Shown: positions 1 to 7,153 of the stretch, one piece after another
How the letters are laid out: every line of letters starts with the position of its first letter
Position numbering within the stretch: the stretch's first letter is position 1
Origin: Bacteroides sp.
GTDB lineage: Bacteria; Bacteroidota; Bacteroidia; Bacteroidales; Bacteroidaceae
Assembly: GCA_019412865.1 (NCBI GenBank)
Contig: DXOJ01000692.1
Span: forward strand, 6,044 to 14,097
Direction: 5' to 3'
Length of the DNA stretch: 8,054 nt
Program-made: the position numbers and the translations under genes
The notes under the pieces: generated by a model
Database searches by the model: none
What the model saw: the letters and a program-made list of their open reading frames with translations, nothing else
Told to the model about the DNA's origin: nothing

Positions 1-2070
1 CATGCCGCTACCTCCCCAGTTGTGGTCGGGTGTCCAGTCATATCCCGGTCCCCAAAATGCGGGGAAACGATGCGGTCCATTTGATAATTTGGCTAAAGAT
101 AATTTCTTTGCTTCTTCGGTCAGGCCTAAACAAGCAGCCCATATATTATCTTGTTTCCATCCGGTATGCGAACGGAACTTGATTGCATCCGGGTCATAAA
201 AGTAGGTATTACGTGCTATATCCAGCTTCTCTTTGCCTACTCCGTAAATCCTCCACGGAAATACAGGGTATAGTTGTGGCGTTTCTACATTATTGATTCG
301 CTCCCAACTTACAGCGGGGGCGATTATTTGTTTTAAAAGCGATGAATCTCCTACTTCTATGTATCGCAATGGAATCGGAGGTATTGTTTTTAGCATCTCC
401 TCTTTCTTTCCATAGGTTTCTAATACAACTTTCAGTGCGGCGATGGTGCTGCTTGCGTTATTGGTCATCTTATATGTTTCACAGGCAGAACCTGGGAAAA
501 GAATCAGATGTCCGTTGCCATCCAACGCTTTCCGTCCCCGGCAGGAGGCCAGTTGCCGATAATGTTCGTCGAAGAATGTCAGCGAACTCTCGATCAGAGG
601 TAAATAAGGGGTAATATCAGCATTTGCATAGTTCTTTGTTTCCAATATCATTTGGCAGAATTCAAGAACCGTATCCCATTCATATTCCAGCCAGGCATTA
701 TATTCCAATCCTTTGTCGAACCAGTCCGGTCGTTTGAAACCATATTCTGCGGGGTTCGGCAAACCGAAATTTTCGGTCTGCTCGCTAAAGCAAGCTCCAT
801 CATGTTGCCAATATACACGGCTCCGGAGTTCTGCATTCTTCAACATGCGGTTATAAAAATCAAACTGGGAAGGCATCATATCAAAATCTCCGCTTTTCAG
901 CATTGGCCAGTATACTAAACGTTGATTCTGTGCAGTCATCGTGCCACCTCCCCATTTCCGGTAGTCGGGAGTAAAAGATTGTTTTTCATCGACATGGCAA
1001 GGATCAAAGGTGAATAGTCCGCCATTGAATTTAGTCGGTACGCTGCCATAAGCATTACATCCCAGCATATAGCGGAAAAGGGTGTAGTTTACAGTTATTT
1101 CTTTTGCTTCTCCTTCTGCTTCAATAAAACTACGTTGCCAAAAGGAATTCCACCACGAACGGGTCTGTTTTTTATCCTGTATGATAGTCTTCGATGAAAC
1201 TTTACCTTTGGGGGCTATTCTATGCAAAGCTGTTTGTACTCCCTGCTTCCATTCTTCTATTGTTTCTGTCTGGTCTGTATGCAACACAATGCAGAAATGT
1301 TCTTTCCTGGCTGCTTTGAAAGAACGGAATTTCCAGGCACGATAGTCTGTTCCGGCATATACATCATCCGCAGTACCTGCAAATTCTAAGTTTTCACCAA
1401 AAAGAGTTCCTCCGAAAGTCAAGTTTTTCAAAGGATTCATCATTTGAGATTTAACTTCGTTCATCCCTTGTTGAGCCACAACTACATCAAAAACGGTCTG
1501 TTCGGGATTGCGATGATAGAACAGAAGTTGATTTGTGTTCACGGAAACACAGTCGGCCTCTGTCACAGAGCCTTTCGGGGGAGCCCATTTGTAGGAACAC
1601 TGTTGTCCCTCTCCTTTTCTGACAGGTCGTTCCTGATAGCGCCAATTTTCATAAAAGACTTCAGTCTGCAACGGTTGTGTATTTGTTACCTCTACATGTA
1701 TAACTGGATGAAAAACATCTACCCAAAATTGCATCTGTGTGTTTCCTGCCGCGATTTCTACATATCCGTCTTTCAGCTTCAACTCCTGACGAAAATCTTT
1801 AGCGTCTTTGAAAGGATTGGGCGACAGGCGGAGACGTACACGCCCTTGTTTTAACTGGCAGTTGTTTTCGTCGAATGTACCGCTACGGCTCACATAGAAC
1901 ATAACATCACCGTCTTCTACCCATATATTCATCCCAATATCTCCACCACCACAGGGCATAGATTCAGAAGAATTACGACTGGGAGTATTCCAAATGACAT
2001 TGGCATGCTGACTCCAAAGAGCCGACACGCCAACAAACAGTATGGTTATAATCAGATAAAATCTCTTCAT
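1..2070 (-). CDS. Secreted DUF5703 / GH95-like putative glycoside hydrolase, 3' end cut off by the window edge
   Basis: The frame is open for 690 codons from the ATG at 2070 to base 1, so the C-terminus lies outside. Residues 1-20 form a Sec signal peptide (MKRFYLIITILF, then small residues) with no lipobox cysteine, which points to export to the periplasm or cell surface. Residues about 24-300 resemble the DUF5703 N-terminal beta-sandwich: MPCGGGDIG at 38-46 and SRSGTFDENN at 61-70. By eye these match the N-terminal layout of GH95 (PIGNGRLG, then LNEDTLW). Residues about 310-690 look like an (alpha/alpha)6 barrel, with PGSACE at 526-531 and PDHNWGG at 681-687, comparable to the GH95 acid loop and its DGNFGG motif. 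Activity is unknown; an exo-glycosidase is my inference. The start is the first in-frame ATG after the esterase stop, 33 bases away, with no terminator between, so co-transcription is likely. Family recognition is from memory; the frame and signal peptide are seen directly. Confidence 0.83.
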   Translation of the reverse strand, partial: MKRFYLIITILFVGVSALWSQHANVIWNTPSRNSSESMPCGGGDIGMNIWVEDGDVMFYVSRSGTFDENNCQLKQGRVRLRLSPNPFKDAKDFRQELKLKDGYVEIAAGNTQMQFWVDVFHPVIHVEVTNTQPLQTEVFYENWRYQERPVRKGEGQQCSYKWAPPKGSVTEADCVSVNTNQLLFYHRNPEQTVFDVVVAQQGMNEVKSQMMNPLKNLTFGGTLFGENLEFAGTADDVYAGTDYRAWKFRSFKAARKEHFCIVLHTDQTETIEEWKQGVQTALHRIAPKGKVSSKTIIQDKKQTRSWWNSFWQRSFIEAEGEAKEITVNYTLFRYMLGCNAYGSVPTKFNGGLFTFDPCHVDEKQSFTPDYRKWGGGTMTAQNQRLVYWPMLKSGDFDMMPSQFDFYNRMLKNAELRSRVYWQHDGACFSEQTENFGLPNPAEYGFKRPDWFDKGLEYNAWLEYEWDTVLEFCQMILETKNYANADITPYLPLIESSLTFFDEHYRQLASCRGRKALDGNGHLILFPGSACETYKMTNNASSTIAALKVVLETYGKKEEMLKTIPPIPLRYIEVGDSSLLKQIIAPAVSWERINNVETPQLYPVFPWRIYGVGKEKLDIARNTYFYDPDAIKFRSHTGWKQDNIWAACLGLTEEAKKLSLAKLSNGPHRFPAFWGPGYDWTPDHNWGGSGM

Positions 2071-2103
2071 ATATTTTTCATATTTTACCTTGTTTATTTG
2101 CGA

Positions 2104-3537
2104 TTACCAATCATCTGAACGAAAAGACCCTAAAGGCAATCCGTCGCAATATACATCTCCTTCCACATAGTTTTCAAAACAATATCGAACAGCTACCGGG
2201 TGCGGCACTTTATCGCTTTTCACTAGCATCTTACTACGTTCTATCCATGCTTTGGCCGGGTAAAAAACTTTATCTTCGCCGGCTACCTGAAAGTTTTTCG
2301 ATTCGAAACAGTTCTTGCCGCTAATCCACATATTGGCACGTTCGAAGCTGACAACTACGGTGTCGTTCTTTATTTCAATGCTTTTATAATAAGGACTTTC
2401 GCCATTCACGCCTTCCACTCCATACGTTTTAGTTAAAGCCAAAAGTGCCAGGCGTTCGCCTGCAACCTGTTTCTTTGCGGGATGGATACCTTTTTCCATT
2501 CCTGCATCCAATAATACAGCCATACCGCTGTTAGCTACACGATGTTCTACTTTTGCCTGTGCCTCCCGGAGATATGCCGAATTTATCACTTCCTTTCCTT
2601 TTTCGGTAATAATCCCGTAATCATACGGAGCTATCTGGCAATAATAGAAAGGAAAATCCCCCTGTTTCCATTCGGCACGCCAACCGTTAATCAATCGGGT
2701 AAACATATCAGCATACGTATGGGCACGATTCCAGTTATCTTCGCCCTGATACCAAATCACTCCTTTCATGGTCATACCGATTAACGGATGTAACATACCG
2801 TTATAAAGCACGGTCGGAGTGCGGTTTTTAGATTTTATGTCGGCTTCCGTTTGAGGAATCTTCGCTTCCGGGAAGGCTTTCAGCCAGTCTGCCGTCATCC
2901 ATGCTTCACAGGCGGAACCACCCCAGGCTGCTACAACCAACCCAACCGGAACATCTAATATTTCATTTACCAGTCTCCCGAAATAATAGGCTGTTGCGCT
3001 GAAATCACGGACGCTGGCCGGGGTTGCTTCTTTCCACGAACCGATAACGTCATTCTGCGGAGTGAATGTAGAAGTACGTTTCACCGTAAACAGACGGATT
3101 TGCGGATTCTTGCTGTGAAGAATGTCCATATTGGCATTTTCTACCGGTTGGTTTTTGAAGCCTTTCATCGGCATTTCCATATTACTTTGTCCGGAACAAA
3201 GCCAAAGTTCGCCTATCAGAATATTATTCAGTGTCTTTTGGGTTCCATCATCAAAGGTCACAGTATAAGGACCTCCCGCTTCGGGAGTAGCTACTGTCAG
3301 TTTCCATGCCCCATTTTTATCTGCTGTTGCTGCATATTGTTTTCCATTCCAACTAGTGGTCACTGTTACTTTTTTATAAGGAGTCGCCGTCCCCCAAAGG
3401 TTTGCATTGGTCTGTTGCTGCATCACCATGCCATCAGAAAAAATAGCCGGTAGCTTTACTTCTGCGTGTGTTGACAGGCAGGCAGCAAGCAGAAAACCTG
3501 CCAACATTGCACCTGTTTTAATAATTGAACTTTTCAT
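2104..3537 (-). CDS. Secreted SGNH-type sialate O-acetylesterase-like carbohydrate esterase
   Basis: This 477-residue protein has the layout of the bacterial sialate O-acetylesterase family, which hydrolyses O-acetyl esters on sugars; in Bacteroides catabolic loci such proteins often act on glycans other than sialic acid. The N-terminal domain (about 26-105, starting VKLPAIFSDGMVMQ) is the usual beta-sandwich. The SGNH core shows GELWLCSGQSNMEMP at 109-123 with the likely nucleophile Ser118, AAWGGSACEAWM at 203-214, IWYQGEDN at 261-268, and DAGMEKGIHP at 344-353 giving Asp344 and His352. All expected catalytic blocks are present, so it is probably active. The N-terminus is hydrophobic and ends FLLAACLSTHA. 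It could be cut by signal peptidase I after Ala25 or lipidated at Cys20, because LAAC fits a lipobox. An in-frame TAA sits 6 bases before the ATG, which fixes the start as the earliest possible. It follows the GH106 gene by 116 bases and precedes the DUF5703 gene by 33. The exact acetylated substrate is unknown. Confidence 0.92.
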   Translation of the reverse strand: MKSSIIKTGAMLAGFLLAACLSTHAEVKLPAIFSDGMVMQQQTNANLWGTATPYKKVTVTTSWNGKQYAATADKNGAWKLTVATPEAGGPYTVTFDDGTQKTLNNILIGELWLCSGQSNMEMPMKGFKNQPVENANMDILHSKNPQIRLFTVKRTSTFTPQNDVIGSWKEATPASVRDFSATAYYFGRLVNEILDVPVGLVVAAWGGSACEAWMTADWLKAFPEAKIPQTEADIKSKNRTPTVLYNGMLHPLIGMTMKGVIWYQGEDNWNRAHTYADMFTRLINGWRAEWKQGDFPFYYCQIAPYDYGIITEKGKEVINSAYLREAQAKVEHRVANSGMAVLLDAGMEKGIHPAKKQVAGERLALLALTKTYGVEGVNGESPYYKSIEIKNDTVVVSFERANMWISGKNCFESKNFQVAGEDKVFYPAKAWIERSKMLVKSDKVPHPVAVRYCFENYVEGDVYCDGLPLGSFRSDDW

Positions 3538-3562
3538 ACTTTAGCTATATTATAATGAATTG

Positions 3563-3640
3563 GGCACGGATTACATGGATTGCGCTGTTACTTTATGTAA
3601 TACGATTCTCATAAACCGTGTAATCCGCGTAATCCGTGCC
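3563..3640. repeat. Imperfect intergenic inverted repeat built from 9-base GGATTAC units
   Basis: The arms 3563-3585 and 3618-3640 pair over 23 positions around a 32-base loop. The outer 12 pairs (GGCACGGATTAC at 3563-3574 against 3629-3640) are perfect. Further in there is one A/C mismatch (3575/3628), plus three positions that are G-U wobbles in plus-strand RNA (3576/3627, 3582/3621, 3584/3619) and A-C mismatches in minus-strand RNA. Each arm holds two GGATTRC heptamers 9 bases apart. It fills most of the gap between the GH106 and esterase genes. No U-tract follows it on the minus strand (CAATTCATTATA), so it is not a standard terminator for the operon. It could be a dispersed REP-like element, an mRNA stabiliser or a processing site. 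The structure is seen directly; its role is inference. Confidence 0.8.
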
Positions 3641-3653
3641 TTAAAAATCTATT

Positions 3654-6600
3654 TTATTCTGTGGTAGAAAAACTCAAAGGTCCGAGTAATCCTGCCGGAA
3701 GCAGCGTTTTTTCTGCCCTGCGATATTTTGCATTAGTCCAAATGCCATCAAACGGCGCTTTTCCTTCATCAGCTCCTGTCAGTGCATTCGCCCATGTATT
3801 TGTAACCTCTATTTCAAGCTCATTAATTCCTTTTTTCAAGGCACCTGTAATATCTGCACGATAAGGAGCTGTCCAGATTGTGCCACAATCTACACCATTC
3901 ACACGAACAGTTGCCAAATTATAAACTGTTCCCAGATTCAGATAAATCTGTTGGTCTTTATTCGGTTTATTTTTCCAGCGAAAAGTGGTTTTATAGGTCG
4001 CTGTTCCCGAATAATAACGTATCTGTTCGTCCGATTCTTGGCTCCAGTCGAAAAGTTCTTTTCGTGTGAGCGTTTTTTTGTTAGCTGCAAAAGTTATAGT
4101 ATATTCCTTTGCCTCCAAAGCTATGTTTAAAGGGGCTTTGGCGGTGTCTTTTTTCTCCTTTTGCAGTTGGAGAGAGGACTCTCCATAGCCTTCATCTACT
4201 CCCTCCGCAGGATATACGATGAATACGGACTCGTTAGGAGCCAATGTGAGAGTAACTTCCGTCCGGTTTCCGTTGATACGATAGGAAGGATGAATATTCA
4301 TCTCACCCGTCACCGGATTCCAACATTCCGGTTTCTTACCGTTAATACGCATACTTGCAGTAAACGTGCGTGTTTCGTCCTTTTGGTTGGCTACGAAATA
4401 GAGTTCGCCAAGTTCGCCACGACGATGCGTCCAGGCAATATCTTCCGGCACGATCATGTCACGTTCCAAGCCATACACGGAAAAATCTTCTTCTGTATAA
4501 GGTAAAGAAGGTACCAAAATGCCAGCTTCTTTTAGTTCATTGATTTTTTTCTGCACTTCCGATGACAATACAGGTTCGGGATTCATTGGACGCGAAAGAG
4601 GCAGTACTAACACTTTATAACTTGCTCCACCCGGCAACGTTATTCGTCCGTTTTCGGCTTTCGCCAAACGAAGGATTGCATCTTTATTAAAACTATCGTA
4701 TGCATATCCACGAAGCGGATTCACCCATTTCTCCGGATCAGCCATGTTAGCTGAATGAGTAACACCTACCGGGCGTACACGTAAAGGCTGTCCCTCATTG
4801 GCCAGACGGATGCGTTCACTTTCCACTCGTTCTGCACCGAAGATTCCCGGTAGAGAGGGAACCAATCGTTCCGGTAATATCGAACGCCTCGGCACTTCTT
4901 CACCTGTAAAGACTGCGATGTCTGTTACCGGATGCCCATATTGCAACAACGACTGGCAACGGGTAGCATATTCGGAAAAGGCTTTTGCCCCTTTATTCCA
5001 CCAGGTCTGATCCCGTTGGAAAAATAGTCCGATACCATCCAATGTCATGCCGGGCTTGCGGTCCAGCCAGGGATTATGTACATATACATGGTAGAAAAGG
5101 CGGTTGATTCCTAATGCGTAATTACGATCCAACAAGGCTTTCAACATTCCGGGGTATTCATCCCACGTGCCACGCACTTCGGTGAATCCTTCAGCCTGAA
5201 TTATATTCTTTCCGTAGATATGTGCTCCGCTAATAGCGTCGAGCATATCATTCGGCTTGTCATGTGTAGGACTGTTCAACCAAAATTCACCCATCGGAAG
5301 ATCTACTTTTTGATAATGTAGTAGACCATCGCTTACCATCGTCGGAGCCACACATTCTGCCGAAAACTGGCAATCATATTCTCTCGCACAGTCCGCCAAT
5401 ACCTGATAAAACACATCTACGACGAGTTCTGATATGGTAGTACGTACGTCTCGCAGAATCTTTTCACTTTGTTCGACACTTTCCATCGGAATACCTGCCA
5501 ATAGAGGTAGATAAGGCATCAAATCGTAACCACGACGTTTCTGAAATTCAATAGCGAAACGCTTATTCCAGTTTTGGCTGCCACATTCCCAACTGTCGAC
5601 ATGCATATATTTCAGTACGCGACGGGCTACTTCGGGATTGGTCTTTGCAAATGCCTGCGCAAACCAGTTATCGAATTGCTTCCGTACCGTTTTCGGGTTA
5701 AACTTATCACATTCCAATCCTTTTCCGCCTCCCGCTGTTGCATTGGTATGTCCGGTAGCCGTATGTCCCATGCGGAGTAATTTCCATTTTCCTTTGGGGA
5801 GAGTGGCGGTCAATGTTTTTCCATTCGAATGACCGGTATATTGCTCTGTCAGATTGATGACTTGTGAAAGTGAATAGCAATCCTGTTTCCCAACTTCCTC
5901 TTCTTTAGTCGCTTGAGCGACACGCCATACCAGTCCGGCTTTTCCTTCCCACTGGTTCAGACGGGCTTCCCGGTGCAGGCGTAATTCTTTTATTTTCAGA
6001 TTGGGCTTCCATTTGGCAGCATCCATATCTTCACTTCCCGGTTCGCTTCCTTCAGGAGTCCAGTAGAAACGGAAGAAACGGGCAGTAGTCGGAGGAATGC
6101 TATGAGTTGAATTCTCATCCGTATTCTGCCATCCCTGACGGGCAGGGACCAATTGCTTAACCAAACGATAATTCACTCCGTCGTCACTGACCATTACTTT
6201 CAAGCGGTGTGCCTGATAATTATTACCATTTAAAACGATTTCGATGTTCCGGCAAGTGAAAGGTTCTCCGTATTCATATTGGATATAGCAGGGATATGAA
6301 GAACGGATCACTCCTGCCGCATCCATATTCACTGTTTGAGCAGCTTTTACGTTTCCTGTCGTGGCTAGATTGACACAGGTAATTTTTGCCTGCATTTCGT
6401 CCGCTGCGTCTTCTACCGGCAAAGCGAATAATGCAATATCTTCATAATAATTTTCATAGGCTTCCGGTTGTGGCAAGCGAATAGCCATCAACTTTCCTCC
6501 GTTTACAATCGTATCACTCCAAACCACTTTTTGCATGGATTCTTCGGGAGCAATCCAGGGACCTCCCGCCAATGCAAAACCATCACAAATGTGCATCCCC

Positions 6601-6953
6601 AATTTCAGCCCCAAACGATCTGCTTCTTCCATGCTGAAACGCACCATCTCCCACCATTCGGGAGTTAGCTGCTGCGCTTTGCCATCGTATTGGGCACCTT
6701 CATGAATACCTTTAATCGGCATCAGATAAGTACCTCCTAATCCGGCATGTTTCATTGCCTCCAAGTCGGCTGTAATCCCTTCTTTAGACACGGCACCATA
6801 CATCCAATACCAAAAGGTCCAGGGTTTTGCTTCGTCTGACGGATTTTGAAATTGCTCCCTAAGTGAGCGTGTTTGCTGTGCATCGGCAGGGCATACGGCT
6901 GTCCATGCTAATAGAGAAAGTGCAAATATTTGTTGTTTCAGTCGGCTTTTCAT
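3654..6953 (-). CDS. Secreted GH106-family alpha-L-rhamnosidase
   Basis: This 1099-residue exported enzyme matches glycoside hydrolase family 106, calcium-dependent inverting alpha-L-rhamnosidases that remove terminal L-rhamnose. Residues 1-25 are a signal peptide ending PADA before QQ; Cys21 does not fit a lipobox. The catalytic barrel begins at about 45 (WTFWYWMYGAVSKEGI at 45-60, MKHAGLGGTYLMP at 67-79) and resumes around 425-690. Between them, about 215-330, lies a beta-sandwich insert that looks like an F5/8-type (discoidin) domain (VSDDGVNYR at 255-263, ARFFRFYW at 291-298). Likely catalytic acids are Glu456 in HVDSWECG and Glu588 in QAEGF, 132 residues apart; as I recall, BT0986 uses Glu461 and Glu593, the same spacing. 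The C-terminus (about 980-1060: VRVNGVDCGTIW, then VTNTWANALTG) is a galactose-binding-like domain typical of the family. An in-frame TAG 9 bases before the ATG fixes the earliest start. It is the first enzyme gene after the regulator's terminator. The aglycone or polymer is not known. Confidence 0.93.
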   Translation of the reverse strand: MKSRLKQQIFALSLLAWTAVCPADAQQTRSLREQFQNPSDEAKPWTFWYWMYGAVSKEGITADLEAMKHAGLGGTYLMPIKGIHEGAQYDGKAQQLTPEWWEMVRFSMEEADRLGLKLGMHICDGFALAGGPWIAPEESMQKVVWSDTIVNGGKLMAIRLPQPEAYENYYEDIALFALPVEDAADEMQAKITCVNLATTGNVKAAQTVNMDAAGVIRSSYPCYIQYEYGEPFTCRNIEIVLNGNNYQAHRLKVMVSDDGVNYRLVKQLVPARQGWQNTDENSTHSIPPTTARFFRFYWTPEGSEPGSEDMDAAKWKPNLKIKELRLHREARLNQWEGKAGLVWRVAQATKEEEVGKQDCYSLSQVINLTEQYTGHSNGKTLTATLPKGKWKLLRMGHTATGHTNATAGGGKGLECDKFNPKTVRKQFDNWFAQAFAKTNPEVARRVLKYMHVDSWECGSQNWNKRFAIEFQKRRGYDLMPYLPLLAGIPMESVEQSEKILRDVRTTISELVVDVFYQVLADCAREYDCQFSAECVAPTMVSDGLLHYQKVDLPMGEFWLNSPTHDKPNDMLDAISGAHIYGKNIIQAEGFTEVRGTWDEYPGMLKALLDRNYALGINRLFYHVYVHNPWLDRKPGMTLDGIGLFFQRDQTWWNKGAKAFSEYATRCQSLLQYGHPVTDIAVFTGEEVPRRSILPERLVPSLPGIFGAERVESERIRLANEGQPLRVRPVGVTHSANMADPEKWVNPLRGYAYDSFNKDAILRLAKAENGRITLPGGASYKVLVLPLSRPMNPEPVLSSEVQKKINELKEAGILVPSLPYTEEDFSVYGLERDMIVPEDIAWTHRRGELGELYFVANQKDETRTFTASMRINGKKPECWNPVTGEMNIHPSYRINGNRTEVTLTLAPNESVFIVYPAEGVDEGYGESSLQLQKEKKDTAKAPLNIALEAKEYTITFAANKKTLTRKELFDWSQESDEQIRYYSGTATYKTTFRWKNKPNKDQQIYLNLGTVYNLATVRVNGVDCGTIWTAPYRADITGALKKGINELEIEVTNTWANALTGADEGKAPFDGIWTNAKYRRAEKTLLPAGLLGPLSFSTTE

Positions 6954-7046
6954 TCCAGTCTATATTTTTACTAAAGTAAAGACGAAAATCACTCTGTTTT
7001 GTACTCACTATTAGCTTATGAGATCAGGAATATAACAACTTTAATC
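6954..7046 (-). promoter_or_regulatory. Leader that must hold the promoter of the enzyme operon
   Basis: These 93 bases lie between the end of the regulator's terminator and the GH106 start codon. Because the upstream unit is terminated, the GH106-esterase-DUF5703 genes need a promoter here or just upstream. I found no convincing match to the Bacteroides consensus (TTTG at -33, TAnnTTTG at -7); the nearest -7 candidates on the minus strand, TACTTTAG and TAATAGTG, lack a good -33 partner. A weak consensus fits a promoter that needs an activator such as the neighbouring AraC protein, but that is inference. Confidence 0.5.
6967..6980. promoter_or_regulatory. 14-bp palindrome just upstream of the GH106 start, possible operator
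   Basis: The 6-base arms TTTACT and AGTAAA flank a 2-base centre (AA), making TTTACTAAAGTAAA. It ends 13 bases before the GH106 ATG on the minus strand. The palindrome is exact, but such A+T-rich palindromes arise easily by chance in low-G+C intergenic DNA, and AraC proteins usually bind direct rather than inverted repeats. It could be an operator for another dimeric regulator or have no function. Confidence 0.25.
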
Positions 7047-7091
7047 AAAAAAAGGTGCACCTCCTTTCCCACTCCAGGTAGAAGGTGCACC
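7047..7091 (-). terminator. Intrinsic terminator of the AraC-family regulator gene
   Basis: On the minus strand the arms GGTGCACC (7091-7084) and GGTGCACC (7061-7054) form a stem that extends by A7083/T7062 and, after one mismatch, by two more pairs, closing a 14-base loop. It is followed directly by seven Ts (7053-7047). This is the classic rho-independent layout and works only in the minus direction, since no U-tract follows on the plus strand. It lies 63 bases past the regulator's stop codon and separates that transcript from the enzyme genes. The intervening 3' untranslated stretch (7092-7153) holds only a run of CAAA-like units. Each arm is itself an 8-bp palindrome, with centres 30 bp apart. 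Confidence 0.85.
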
Positions 7092-7153
7092 ACACAAACA
7101 AAACAAACAATAGACGACCTTCACAGGCAGTATTTCGTATATTACTTAACTAA

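Noticed and set aside
342..918. Short open frames on both strands (342-614, 652-918 plus; 648-836 minus)
   Set aside because: All fall within the continuous minus-strand DUF5703 frame and show no domain or conserved features.
1444..1854. A 136-codon open frame on the plus strand
   Set aside because: It lies wholly inside the DUF5703 gene on the opposite strand, is rich in F, L, C and H as expected of an antisense shadow, and has no recognisable domain or signal.
3100..3453. A 117-codon open frame on the plus strand
   Set aside because: It is antisense to the esterase N-terminal half, whose catalytic GQSNM block is clear on the minus strand; the plus-strand protein is cysteine- and histidine-rich without any motif.
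3563..3640. Reading the intergenic hairpin as a rho-independent terminator of the GH106 gene
   Set aside because: No U-tract follows the stem on the minus strand, the loop is 32 bases, and the stem has four mismatches in that RNA.
6891..6893. Cys21 of the GH106 signal peptide as a lipidation site
   Set aside because: The preceding residues are T-A-V, and valine just before the cysteine does not fit a lipobox; cleavage after PADA is more likely.
7092..7110. CAAA-like run as a tandem repeat or minus-strand TTTG promoter elements
   Set aside because: The units are irregular and few, and no TAnnTTTG box lies at the right distance downstream on the minus strand; it is more simply low-complexity 3' untranslated sequence.
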